Source of the DNA: a virus
DNA length: 50,260 nucleotides
Direction: 5' to 3' (one strand)
IMG/VR virus record: IMGVR_UViG_3300050821_005877
Span: 1-50,260 of that record
In this document: positions 9,202-16,626 of the stretch, piece after piece
How the letters are laid out: each line of letters starts with the position of its first letter
How positions within the stretch are numbered: the stretch's first letter is position 1
The notes under the pieces: model-generated
The model's database searches: none
Seen by the model: the letters and a program-made list of their open reading frames with translations, nothing else
Told to the model about the DNA's origin: nothing
Translations under genes and position numbers: made by a program

Positions 9202-9694
9202 GGACGTCACCGGGCAGCATGTGATCGAGGCCGGGTCGGCGAACGTGAACGGCTCAGTCCGCCCGCAGATCATGGCCATGGGCCCTGCGTCGTACACGGG
9301 CATCGACCTGGCGCCCGGGCCCGGGGTGGACGTGGTGATGGACGCGGCGGACCTGCAAGGGCCGGCTGGCCTGGTGGTGTCCACGTCGATGCTGGAGCAT
9401 TCCCCCGACTGGCAGGCCGCACTCCGCGGCGTGGTGGGTGCGGTGGCACCCGGTGGCGTGCTGGTGCTGACGGTGCCGTCGGCGGGGTTCGCGTACCACA
9501 ACGCCCCGGATCACTGGCGGTTCTCTGCGGAAACCATGGGCCAGGTCATCGGGGGCGCGGGCCTGGAGGTGCTGGTTTTGGAGGAAGACCCGCAGGCGCC
9601 GGGGGCGTTCCTGAAGGCCCGCAAGCCGGACGGGTGGTCGTGGCCGGACGACGCCGCGGTGTGCTGGGCGCGTGCGGAGGTGACGAAGCCGTGA
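9155..9694 (+). CDS. Class I SAM-dependent methyltransferase
   Basis: 179 residues of the Methyltransf_11 type: VIEAGSANVNGSVRP (motif I region, about residues 23-37), YTGIDLAPGPGVDVVMDA (acidic SAM ribose contact), VVSTSMLEHSPDWQAALR, and PGGVLVLTVPS. Motif I is EAGSAN rather than the usual E/D-x-G-x-G-x-G, as in several sugar-pathway methyltransferases. The ATG at 9155 lies inside the end of the three-domain gene, giving a 47-base overlap. It probably methylates a sugar placed by its neighbour. Confidence 0.85.
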   Translation: MHESVLEFTARVITAEDVTGQHVIEAGSANVNGSVRPQIMAMGPASYTGIDLAPGPGVDVVMDAADLQGPAGLVVSTSMLEHSPDWQAALRGVVGAVAPGGVLVLTVPSAGFAYHNAPDHWRFSAETMGQVIGGAGLEVLVLEEDPQAPGAFLKARKPDGWSWPDDAAVCWARAEVTKP

Positions 9695-9891
9695 TGCACC
9701 TGCTGAAGCTGACCGCTCCGCCGGAGCCGGCGTGGGAGCCGGACCAGGGGTGGCGGGTGCTGGACGCGGACGGCCACGTGGTGTCCGCGGGCGGCCGGAC
9801 GATCATTCACGTGACGCTGGATCTCGGGCAGCTGCTCGGGATCGATGAGGATCAGGTGCCGTTGCTTGACGGCAGCAGGGAGCGGGGCTAA
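9694..9891 (+). CDS. Small protein, unknown function
   Basis: 65 residues. The ATG shares its A with the stop of the methyltransferase. It contains PEPAWEPDQGWRVLDADGHVV and a hydrophobic strand TIIHVTLDLGQLLG; no family recognised. Its 3' end meets the oppositely oriented gene at 9888 with a 4-base overlap. Confidence 0.55.
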   Translation: MHLLKLTAPPEPAWEPDQGWRVLDADGHVVSAGGRTIIHVTLDLGQLLGIDEDQVPLLDGSRERG

Positions 9892-10082
9892 TCCTCCGCT
9901 AGTTCCTCTGCCTCGAAATGCACGGTGCCGTACCGCAGATCCAGGTACCCGGTGTACGTGCCGTCCTGCACGATCGCCAGGTTGCCGACCTGGTTCTTGA
10001 CCAGCACGGCATCTGGGACTCGCTCGAAGACCTCGGTGGCACCGGCAAGCAGTTGCGCGGGGGTCATATCCGGCAGTGGCAT
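9888..10082 (-). CDS. Small reverse-strand protein in the head operon
   Basis: 64 residues on the - strand inside an otherwise + strand operon. It starts MPLPDMTPAQLLAGATEVFERV, then beta-type sequence with aromatic positions (GTYTGYLDLRYGTVHFEAEEL). The composition is ordinary coding, unlike the Arg/Pro-rich antisense shadows nearby. The adjoining + genes leave exactly this gap, which supports it as a gene. TAAAT lies 8 bases before the ATG, so a leaderless transcript is possible. Function unknown; a gene expressed in the prophage is one option. Confidence 0.6.
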   Translation of the reverse strand: MPLPDMTPAQLLAGATEVFERVPDAVLVKNQVGNLAIVQDGTYTGYLDLRYGTVHFEAEELAED

Positions 10083-10110
10083 GCCTGCAATTTACGACTA
10101 GGAGCGGTAA

Positions 10111-10578
10111 ATGGCAGCGATTGACCAGGCGCTGGTGTCCATCCTGTTGAACGGGCTGCTGCCGACGGGCGCGGCGGGTATCCCGGGGACGGCGATCGGC
10201 ACGCCGGTGGGGACGACGGCGATGCGGATCCGGCTGAACTCGACCGCCAGCACGGCGGCGGCGGCGGGGACGGAGATCCCGACGCAGACGTCCGGGTACA
10301 CCACGGCGGTGAACGGCGGGTGGCTGCTCGCCGGCGCGTCGACGGCGTCTTCGGCGGGGTCGGCGGTGGGGGTGCCTTTGACGACCCAGTCGCTGGTGTC
10401 GATCGGCGGGGTGGTGGGCAGCCCGGGGATCGTGTCGCTGGACATTGTCGGCAACGCCGGCCAGCGGGGGTTCTTCGGGAACTTCAACGGCCAGCCCATA
10501 GCTGTGGCCAGCGGAAACACGTTCCAAGTCACTGGAGGTTCGGGTGGCGCGGCTGGCATCCAGGTGTCGCTGACCTGA
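10111..10578 (+). CDS. Probable structural protein, tail-fibre-family-like
   Basis: 155 residues rich in Ala, Gly, Ser and Thr, with no charged clusters. The arrangement (N-terminal helix ALVSILLNGLLP, then MRIRLNSTAST...AGTEIPTQTSGYTTAVN and a C-terminal beta-rich part) matches the short phage tail-fibre/decoration family in which an AGTE...G.Y motif follows the first strands. A ribosome site (ctaggagcgg) precedes the ATG. It could be a capsid decoration protein or a small fibre; the position between capsid and connectors does not decide. Confidence 0.65.
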   Translation: MAAIDQALVSILLNGLLPTGAAGIPGTAIGTPVGTTAMRIRLNSTASTAAAAGTEIPTQTSGYTTAVNGGWLLAGASTASSAGSAVGVPLTTQSLVSIGGVVGSPGIVSLDIVGNAGQRGFFGNFNGQPIAVASGNTFQVTGGSGGAAGIQVSLT

Positions 10579-10580
10579 CA

Positions 10581-10596
10581 GGGGCGGGGGCGCCCC
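10581..10596 (+). terminator. GC hairpin after 10578
   Basis: GGGGCG, a 4-base G loop, and CGCCCC form a short perfect hairpin directly after the stop at 10578. There is no T-run, so it may only attenuate transcription or protect the upstream message. Confidence 0.35.
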
Positions 10597-10669
10597 GGCC
10601 CCAGGCCAGGGAGGGAACAAGTCTCGCCAAACCCGGGGCCGAAGCTGAGCCCAGCATACGCAAAGGGGC

Positions 10670-11263
10670 GTGGTTCCCATCTCGTTCTTGACCGGCACCC
10701 AGACGGAGCTGCTGTACGCCTATTACGGCGCGTCGACGAACCTGGCCACGTTCACCACCGAAGACAACCTGATGAAGACGTACCCGTCGTGCGTGCTTCC
10801 CGGGTCGCTGTTCAGCAAGGTGGGCCCGCAGTCGTCGTCGTTCGAGCTGGTCGCCGCCGGGCAGATCGGCACGACCGCGACGCCGACGTTCACGTTCACG
10901 ATCCGGCTGATCTCCGGCGCGTCGGTGGCGTGGTCGGCGGGCGGGATCATCCTGGGCGCGTCGAACGCGATAACCGCCGCGTCCACGGTGACGCTGTCGC
11001 CGTTCCGCCTCCGTGCCCATATCGGGGTGCGGTCGATCGCGGCGGCCGGGTCGGCGACGACGGGGGTTGTGTGCCAGGGCAATATCGACGGGCCGGCGTT
11101 CACGGCCGCTGAGGGCAGCATCCCGGCGCCGGGGTCCTCGCCGCTGGTGTCCACCATCGACGTCGGCGCGACCTACTCGCTGTTCATCTCGGCGGCGTGC
11201 GGAACGTCGAACGCGCTGAACCTGGTTAACCTGCAATGCGTCAAGCTGTACGGCGAAAATTAG
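10670..11263 (+). CDS. Probable structural protein, unknown
   Basis: 197 residues, beta-rich and nearly free of charged residues in the centre: alternating FTFTIRLISG, AASTVTLSPFRLRAHIGV and LVSTIDVGATYSLFISAACG. This profile fits a virion surface or decoration protein. It starts at a GTG (10670) after gcaaagggg. Two Cys flank the C-terminal strands. No family recognised. It lies between the fibre-like protein and the AGAGAV-repeat protein. Confidence 0.65.
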   Translation: MVPISFLTGTQTELLYAYYGASTNLATFTTEDNLMKTYPSCVLPGSLFSKVGPQSSSFELVAAGQIGTTATPTFTFTIRLISGASVAWSAGGIILGASNAITAASTVTLSPFRLRAHIGVRSIAAAGSATTGVVCQGNIDGPAFTAAEGSIPAPGSSPLVSTIDVGATYSLFISAACGTSNALNLVNLQCVKLYGEN

Positions 11264-11312
11264 GCGGGAGGCCAGGGCTTTCGCGGGTTATCCCTGCTGA
11301 GAGGCGGTAGCG

Positions 11313-14174
11313 GTGGCCGCAACCGTCCGGTCCGCTTCCACGTACGCTTCGACGGTCACCGAGGCCGCGTTCTCGGTGCCGTTGCCGGCGGGGTTCGCCG
11401 CCGGGGATGTCTGTTACCTGTTCGCGGAGGGCCGCGCGTCCGCGGGCTCGTTCGGCACCACCCCCTCCGGGTGGACTGCCGTAGCGGCGTCGTTCGCTTC
11501 GGGTGCGTCCACGTCAAGCTTCATGGTCTGTTACCGCAAGGTGATGACCGGGGCTGAGGGCAGCCCGGCGCTGGCGGGCACGTCCGGCCGGTATTCCGCC
11601 GTCTGCGTGGCGGTGCAGGGCGCGGACGGCACCACGCCCGAGGACGTGGCGGTCGTCACCGACAACGGCGGCGTCAGCGCGATCACCACGATCACGTCCC
11701 CGGGGCTGACCCCGGCCGCGTCTAATGACCTGCTGCTCATCGGGTTCGGCTGCGGGACCCCCGCGTCGGCGCAGGTCATCACGTACTCGACGCCGTCGGG
11801 GATGACCCTGGCAGCGTCCACGTCGACGACGGTGGCGGCGGTCACCGAGTCCGGGATGATGGCCGCCAGCCTGGCGCTGGCCTCCAGCGCGGCGACCGGC
11901 ACCGAGGTCACGACGATCACCCCGTCCGCGATCGACGGGCAGACGGTCACAATCGCGGTCCGCGCGGCGGCCGTGGTGGTGGTGGCCGGGGCCGCGCAGG
12001 CGCAGCCGGGGCGGACGTGGCTGCGCCGGTTCCACCACCGGCAGCAGCAGCTTCCGGCCGCAGGCGCGGTCACCATCACGGCCACCGCGAACATCGCGGC
12101 CGCCGGCGCGGTCACTGCCCTGGTCACGCAGGACGCGGGCACCAGCACTGCCATCGTCGGCGCGGGCGCGGTCACCGCCCTGGTGACGCAGGACGCGGGC
12201 ACGTCCACGTCCCTGGCCGGTGCGGGCGCCGTCACCGCGGTGGGCGGTACTCCCGGTGGCGTGGCCGTCTACAACCTCTGCAACAACGGGTCAACGGCCA
12301 GCGTCTCCACGGTGGCAGCCACCGCAGGCACCACCGGCACCGGAACCCTCCAGGGCGCGGCTGCCGGGGACCTGATCGTCGTCATCTGCGCGAACACCCC
12401 CGGCGCTGGCACGACGATCAACGCCCCCACCGACACCCAGGGCAACACGTACAGCCTGGTCACGTCGGTGAATACGTCCGGGAGCCCGTGCCTGGCCGTT
12501 TACGCCTGCCTGACGACGGCCGCGCTGGTCGCCGGCACGGACGTGATCACCGGGCACTGGGCGAACACGGCCGCCCTGGGCAAGGCGATGATCGTCAAGG
12601 GCTGCAACGGTGTCTCGTCCGCTACGGCGGACAAGGCGGTCCTCGCAACCGGCTCTTCCACGGCACCGTCGTCGGGTACCTCGGGCACCCTGACGCAGGC
12701 CAGCGAAGTGGTGTTCGGCGCGTTCTACGACAGTTCCGGCGGCGGGGTTCCGGCCTCGCCATCGTTCGGAACCGTCCTGTCTCGTAACTTCAACGCTTTT
12801 TTCTCGGAGATAGACGAGGTAGTTTCGGCTACCACCGCCCAGACCGCCAGTGTCACCACCTCATCTGCGAACTGGGTCGCAGCGGTCACCACGTTCCTGC
12901 TGTCCACGGCCGCTACGGGCACCGCGAACATCGCCGGCGCTGGTGCGGTCACCGCGGTCACTGTCCAGGCTGTGACAGCGGCTCCCGCCGGCGCCGGGGC
13001 TGCCGCTGCGGTGGTCACCCAGGCTGCTGGCGCGTCCCTGGCGGGCGCGGGGTCGGTCACCGCGAAGGCCACGGTGATCCCCGGCACTACGACGATCGCG
13101 GGGGCCGGGGCGGTCGCCGCCCTGGTCACTGAGGCTGCCGTCGCTGCTTCCGCTGGTGCGGGCGCTGTGACGGGCGCTGTCACCGAGATCGCAGGCACTA
13201 CGACGATCGCGGGTGCCGGCGCGGTCACCGGCGCCGTGACCCAGATCGCCCCAGCCGCCGCCGCAGGTGCGGGCGCCGTCGCTGACGTTGTCACCCAGGC
13301 GGTCACCGCGGGCCTGGCGGGCGCTGGTGCGGTCACGGCTAACGCGACGGTGTCGGGGCTGTCCGTCGCCACCGCCACGATCGCCGGGGCGGGCGCGGTC
13401 AGCGCCCTGGTAACCGAGACCGTCACGGCGGCTCCCGCTGGCGCGGGGTCGGTGACCGCGGTTGTCACCGAAGCCGCCACGGCCACGGCCGCTGGTGCCA
13501 GCACGGTCACCGCGAAGACCGTCCAGGGCGTCACCGCGTCCCTGGCGGGCGCTGGCACCGTCACCCCGGTCGTCACTGAGGCGGTCACCGCTGCGCTGGC
13601 CGGTGCGGGCGCGGTCGCTGACGCGGCCGTCCAGGCGGTCACCGCGTCCCTGGCGGGCGCCGGGGCGGTCACCGCTGCGCCGACCGTCCCGGGTGCCCCG
13701 GCCACGGCATCGCTCGCTGGTGCCGGTGCGGTGTCCGCAGTGGCCACGGTGGCAGCTCCCGCCACGGCCGCGGGTGCCGGGGCGGTCACCGCCGCAGTCA
13801 CGCAGGCGGCGAAGGCCACGGCTGCCGGCGCGGGCGCCGTTAACGCGTCCGGGCAGATCACCGGGACGGCGAACCTGGCCGGGGCCGGTGCGGTCGCGGC
13901 GAGCGTCACACAGGCCGCTGGCGCCACGGCAGCTGGTGCCGGCGCCCTGGCCGCGCTCGCCGCGCAGGCCGCCACGGCATCCCTCGCGGGCGCGGGGTCA
14001 GTCACCGCCGCGGGGGGCATCCAGGTCGCGTTCACCGTCGGCGCGCTGAGCGCCACTGTGGCGCCTTCGGCCGTCCTGGCAGTCACGGGCGGGCCCAGCA
14101 GCGCGCTGAGCGCCAGCACGGCGCCGTCCAGCACCCTCACAGCCACCACAGCCCGGACGGGAGGACCGAGTTGA
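11313..14174 (+). CDS. Large AGAGAV-repeat virion protein with two beta-sandwich domains
   Basis: 953 residues starting at a GTG behind gagaggcggtag. Residues about 1-215 and 318-530 are two related beta-rich domains (each with an AAGD[VL] strand, W or F positions and a final VT.A/TTFL strand), similar to the N-terminus of the tail hub at 21934. Between them (about 249-309) are 4, and after them (about 540-905) 20, copies of an about 18-residue unit of the form AGAGAVTAxVTQAxxAxL. The protein has very few charged residues over 360 positions. The C-terminal 45 residues carry a second short repeat (GALSA..APS). A fibre, spike or decoration role is inferred. The stop overlaps the TTG start of the connector. 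Confidence 0.75.
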   Translation: MAATVRSASTYASTVTEAAFSVPLPAGFAAGDVCYLFAEGRASAGSFGTTPSGWTAVAASFASGASTSSFMVCYRKVMTGAEGSPALAGTSGRYSAVCVAVQGADGTTPEDVAVVTDNGGVSAITTITSPGLTPAASNDLLLIGFGCGTPASAQVITYSTPSGMTLAASTSTTVAAVTESGMMAASLALASSAATGTEVTTITPSAIDGQTVTIAVRAAAVVVVAGAAQAQPGRTWLRRFHHRQQQLPAAGAVTITATANIAAAGAVTALVTQDAGTSTAIVGAGAVTALVTQDAGTSTSLAGAGAVTAVGGTPGGVAVYNLCNNGSTASVSTVAATAGTTGTGTLQGAAAGDLIVVICANTPGAGTTINAPTDTQGNTYSLVTSVNTSGSPCLAVYACLTTAALVAGTDVITGHWANTAALGKAMIVKGCNGVSSATADKAVLATGSSTAPSSGTSGTLTQASEVVFGAFYDSSGGGVPASPSFGTVLSRNFNAFFSEIDEVVSATTAQTASVTTSSANWVAAVTTFLLSTAATGTANIAGAGAVTAVTVQAVTAAPAGAGAAAAVVTQAAGASLAGAGSVTAKATVIPGTTTIAGAGAVAALVTEAAVAASAGAGAVTGAVTEIAGTTTIAGAGAVTGAVTQIAPAAAAGAGAVADVVTQAVTAGLAGAGAVTANATVSGLSVATATIAGAGAVSALVTETVTAAPAGAGSVTAVVTEAATATAAGASTVTAKTVQGVTASLAGAGTVTPVVTEAVTAALAGAGAVADAAVQAVTASLAGAGAVTAAPTVPGAPATASLAGAGAVSAVATVAAPATAAGAGAVTAAVTQAAKATAAGAGAVNASGQITGTANLAGAGAVAASVTQAAGATAAGAGALAALAAQAATASLAGAGSVTAAGGIQVAFTVGALSATVAPSAVLAVTGGPSSALSASTAPSSTLTATTARTGGPS
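12061..12243 (+). repeat. Four N-terminal AGAGAV coding repeats
   Basis: Four successive units of about 18 codons (AAGAVTITATANI, AAAGAVTALVTQDA, VGAGAVTALVTQDA, AGAGAVTAVGG) precede the second beta domain. Two of them share the DNA string gcggtcac(c/t)gccctggt(c/g)acgcaggacgcgggcac almost exactly, pointing to recent local duplication. Confidence 0.8.
12934..14028 (+). repeat. Twenty C-terminal AGAGAV coding repeats
   Basis: About 1.1 kb of tandem, diverged coding repeats, period near 54 bp. The first half of each unit (AGAGAV) is almost fixed; the second half alternates VVTQA, VVTEA or VATV types. One unit reads AGASTV and one AGAGAA. Codon variation between copies shows the repeats are old and kept by selection at protein level. 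Confidence 0.85.
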
Positions 14175-15106
14175 GATTCCCCCTCGGCCAGCCCGCCAGG
14201 ATCGGCACCACCGTCCACCAGGCGAACCCTGACGGCACCCAGGGCCCGCTGGTGGACGCCGGGGCGCTGACGTTGCTGGTGAAGCTCGTGAACGCCGACG
14301 GGACGATGACCACCACCGGCACCTATACCACTCCGTCGCATGATTCCACTGGTACCTACCATCAGGACATCCCGGTGACCGACCTGGCCGCCCTCGGCAA
14401 CTACCGGTTCACCTGGACGGCCACCGGCACGGGCGCCGGCGTCTCACTCGGCGACTTCGACGTCTACGACCCGTTCGAGCTCACCACCGCCGACCTGAAC
14501 TACTGCACCCCCGAGGAACTGAAGGCGCGGCTGCAGATCACCAGCACTACAGATGACGACCAGATAGACCTCGCCGTCGGTGCCGCGTCCCGGGCCGTCG
14601 ACGGGTTCTGCGGCCGGTACTTCTACCACGCCACCGCGACCCGCACCTACGTCCCGCAGGATCTGTACCGGTGCAAGGTCAACGACCTGGTGTCCGTCAC
14701 CACCCTGGCCACCGACCCCGCCGGCACCACCGCGCAGGGCGGCACGTTCCCCGTCACCTGGCCCGCTGCAGCGTTCCAGCTGCTGCCGTACAACCCCGGG
14801 CAGGTCGGCGAGCCGTGGCCGTACACGTCGGTCAAGGCGGTCGGCGGCCTGACGTTCCCGTGGGTGACCCCGCTGCTGCTGATGCGGATGGACCGGGTGC
14901 AGGTCACCGGCGTGTTCGGCTGGCCGTCGATCCCGCAAGTGATCCGCACCGTCACCCTGGCCGTCGCCGCGGAGGTGTTCCGCATGAAAGACGTCCCCGG
15001 CGGCAGCTCCGTCCCGGGCGAGTTCGCGGTCGCGGTGATCGAGGCGACCCCGCTGCTGCGCGAAGCGCTCGGCACCTACCGGCGCTACCCGTTCATGGCC
15101 GCATGA
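14171..15106 (+). CDS. Head-tail connector (gp6-like) with N-terminal Ig-like domain
   Basis: 311 residues from a TTG that overlaps the preceding stop. Residues about 105-311 resemble gp6/gp15-type connectors: YCTPEELKARLQI followed by DDQIDLAVGAASRAVDGFCGRYFY, and helices near the end (TVTLAVAAEVFRMKD). These form the ring below the portal. Residues about 10-100 (LTLLVKLVNADGTMTT...GNYRFTWTATGTGAG) are an Ig-like beta-sandwich, which in many actinophages is a separate small gene. The fusion may place a decoration on the neck. Confidence 0.75.
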   Translation: MRFPLGQPARIGTTVHQANPDGTQGPLVDAGALTLLVKLVNADGTMTTTGTYTTPSHDSTGTYHQDIPVTDLAALGNYRFTWTATGTGAGVSLGDFDVYDPFELTTADLNYCTPEELKARLQITSTTDDDQIDLAVGAASRAVDGFCGRYFYHATATRTYVPQDLYRCKVNDLVSVTTLATDPAGTTAQGGTFPVTWPAAAFQLLPYNPGQVGEPWPYTSVKAVGGLTFPWVTPLLLMRMDRVQVTGVFGWPSIPQVIRTVTLAVAAEVFRMKDVPGGSSVPGEFAVAVIEATPLLREALGTYRRYPFMAA

Positions 15107-15603
15107 GCACCACCAGCAGCAGCCGCGTCCCGGCGGCGATCGACTACCTGGTCACCCTGTTCCAGGGCGCGGCCACCCTCGGCGCGGCCGTGCCGCCGGT
15201 GAACGTCATCGACGGGCCGAAGGTCACCGCCGACCCCGGGCCGCTGGCCCTGTGGGTGGGGGTGGATGACATCACCAGCCCGGCACCCGCCGCCGCGGAC
15301 GACACGCAGCAGTGGGCCGCGCTCGGCCGCATGGCCCGCAACGAGCAACTGGTTATCTACTGCACCGCGCAGGCGAAGTCAGGCAGCGACGACCCCCGGT
15401 CCATGCGGGTGGCCTGTGCCGCGATCGTCGCCGCCGCCGAGGACCTGGTCCGCGGTGACGCGTCCCTCGGCGGGGTTGTGTCCACCCCGGGGAACGCGGC
15501 CGTGACCGCCATCCGGTGGCAGCAGGGACCGGGGCTGACCGGCGGCGGCACCGCGGCCCGGGCCGTATTCGAGATCACCGCGCAAGCCCGCATCGGAGGG
15601 TGA
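15103..15603 (+). CDS. Putative tail terminator / head-tail joining protein
   Basis: 166 residues, ATG overlapping the connector stop. The pattern (helix AIDYLVTLFQGA, VNVIDGP, LALWVGVDD, NEQLVIYCTAQA, helix VACAAIVAAAEDLV, then AVTAIRWQQG and AARAVFEITAQAR) is that of tail terminator-like proteins that cap the tail tube next to the connector. The order connector - terminator - tube agrees with other long-tailed phages. Identification is by position and overall pattern. Confidence 0.7.
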   Translation: MSTTSSSRVPAAIDYLVTLFQGAATLGAAVPPVNVIDGPKVTADPGPLALWVGVDDITSPAPAAADDTQQWAALGRMARNEQLVIYCTAQAKSGSDDPRSMRVACAAIVAAAEDLVRGDASLGGVVSTPGNAAVTAIRWQQGPGLTGGGTAARAVFEITAQARIGG

Positions 15604-15606
15604 CCT

Positions 15607-15816
15607 GTGTCAACCGTGAAGAACATCAGCGGCGGCCCGCTGGACGTGCCGCTGCTCGACCGGGTGGTGGAGGCGGACGAGGTCGTGGAGGTCCCTGACG
15701 TCCAGGCCGACGGCGAGTCCCCGATCGTGTGGCCGGGCAACCGCTGGGAGCCGGTCACCAAGGCAGCAGCGAAAGCCGCCGCAGCGGCTGACACGACCAC
15801 GAAGGCGGACGGGTAG
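15607..15816 (+). CDS. Small joining-region protein
   Basis: 69 residues from a GTG. It begins STVKNISGGPLDVPLLDRVVEADEVVEVPD, a beta-type core met in small proteins next to tail genes of actinophages, and ends in a Lys/Ala/Thr-rich tail. Function unknown. It is followed at once by the convergent HNH gene, whose stop abuts its own. Confidence 0.65.
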   Translation: MSTVKNISGGPLDVPLLDRVVEADEVVEVPDVQADGESPIVWPGNRWEPVTKAAAKAAAAADTTTKADG

Positions 15817-16599
15817 CTACTTGTGCGGGTGCTTGTTGTGCCACGCCTTGTGCTCATTCCTCGTCATCGGCTGAAGGTTCTCGATGACGTTGTGATCCTT
15901 GACCTCGTCCATGTGGTGAACGATGAACTCCGGCCGCAGGTAAAGCTGACCGCCTAGCCGGACAAGGTAAGAACTTCCTGGCTGGGTGGCCCGCAGGAAG
16001 CGCTCCATCACTAGCCGGTGCTCGGGCACGTAGCCGCGGTTCGCCAGCGGGTGATCTGGCGACAAGACGAAGACGTAACCGTCGACACGCTTGTACCAGC
16101 CCTTCTGGTATGCCCGCGCAAGGTCGGCAGTCTCGCCGCGGATGTTGTGGCCGTTGATGTACCTGCGGCCGGGACCGGCACTCTGGCCACACCCGCAGCC
16201 GCAGGGCACTGACGGCGGTTTCGGTTTAGCGTTCGCCGCCGGCCTCCCGAACATCGGATTCAGCTCACCGCGGTGGTTCTCGCTGAGCCGCTGCCGGGCC
16301 TCGGCTGACAGCCGCCGCCCCCGGCTGCTGTGGCCGCTTATGTAGCGCTTGCCAGAAGCGGCCAGTTCGCCACAGCCGCACGCGCATGGCTCGCGCGGAA
16401 CTGGCTCCTGCTTCGGGTTCGGATTGTCGATCCGCGAGTTGTGCCCGAGCAGGTACGCCGGGACGCCGAGGTTGAAATGCACCGGCTGAAGCGGGATCGG
16501 CTGGCCGCAGCCACAGCCGCAGAAATGCTGCCCCTGATTCTCGGCAACCCACGCAGCGCGCGTTCCGCGCTTGACCCGTAGCCCACGGCTTTTAGTCAT
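15817..16599 (-). CDS. HNH endonuclease with three Cys-rich CGCG-type repeats, reverse strand
   Basis: 260 residues on the - strand between tail genes. Residues about 27-170 carry three spaced copies of a C-G-C-G-C-G-x motif, each followed about 20 residues later by GH(N/S)xR: FCGCGCGQPI...LLGHNSR, PCACGCGELA...YISGHSSRG, PCGCGCGQSA...YINGHNIRG, probably small zinc modules that bind DNA. The C-terminal 80 residues are an HNH nuclease (PEHRLVMERFL, FIVHHMDEVKDHNVIENLQPMTRNEHKAWH). The frame stays open upstream, but the ATG at 16599 fits the domain start. Placement against the tail operon and the stand-alone nuclease domain suggest a homing endonuclease. It avoids the flanking genes by a few bases. 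Confidence 0.85.
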   Translation of the reverse strand: MTKSRGLRVKRGTRAAWVAENQGQHFCGCGCGQPIPLQPVHFNLGVPAYLLGHNSRIDNPNPKQEPVPREPCACGCGELAASGKRYISGHSSRGRRLSAEARQRLSENHRGELNPMFGRPAANAKPKPPSVPCGCGCGQSAGPGRRYINGHNIRGETADLARAYQKGWYKRVDGYVFVLSPDHPLANRGYVPEHRLVMERFLRATQPGSSYLVRLGGQLYLRPEFIVHHMDEVKDHNVIENLQPMTRNEHKAWHNKHPHK

Positions 16600-16626
16600 A
16601 CCGTAAATACTATCACGAGGTGAGAC

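Noticed and set aside
5797-9501. 1234-codon open frame on the - strand across the capsid, sugar-transfer and methyltransferase genes
   Set aside because: Antisense shadow of GC-rich genes: Arg/His/Pro-rich, no domains, and the + strand genes here are unmistakable.
12934-14028. Possible CRISPR-like array
   Set aside because: The repeats are in-frame protein repeats without spacers and differ at DNA level; no CRISPR array found anywhere.
12725-14362. 545-codon - strand frame with regular repeats (TAPAPA type)
   Set aside because: It mirrors the AGAGAV coding repeats of the + strand gene; periodicity is inherited, with no own ribosome site.
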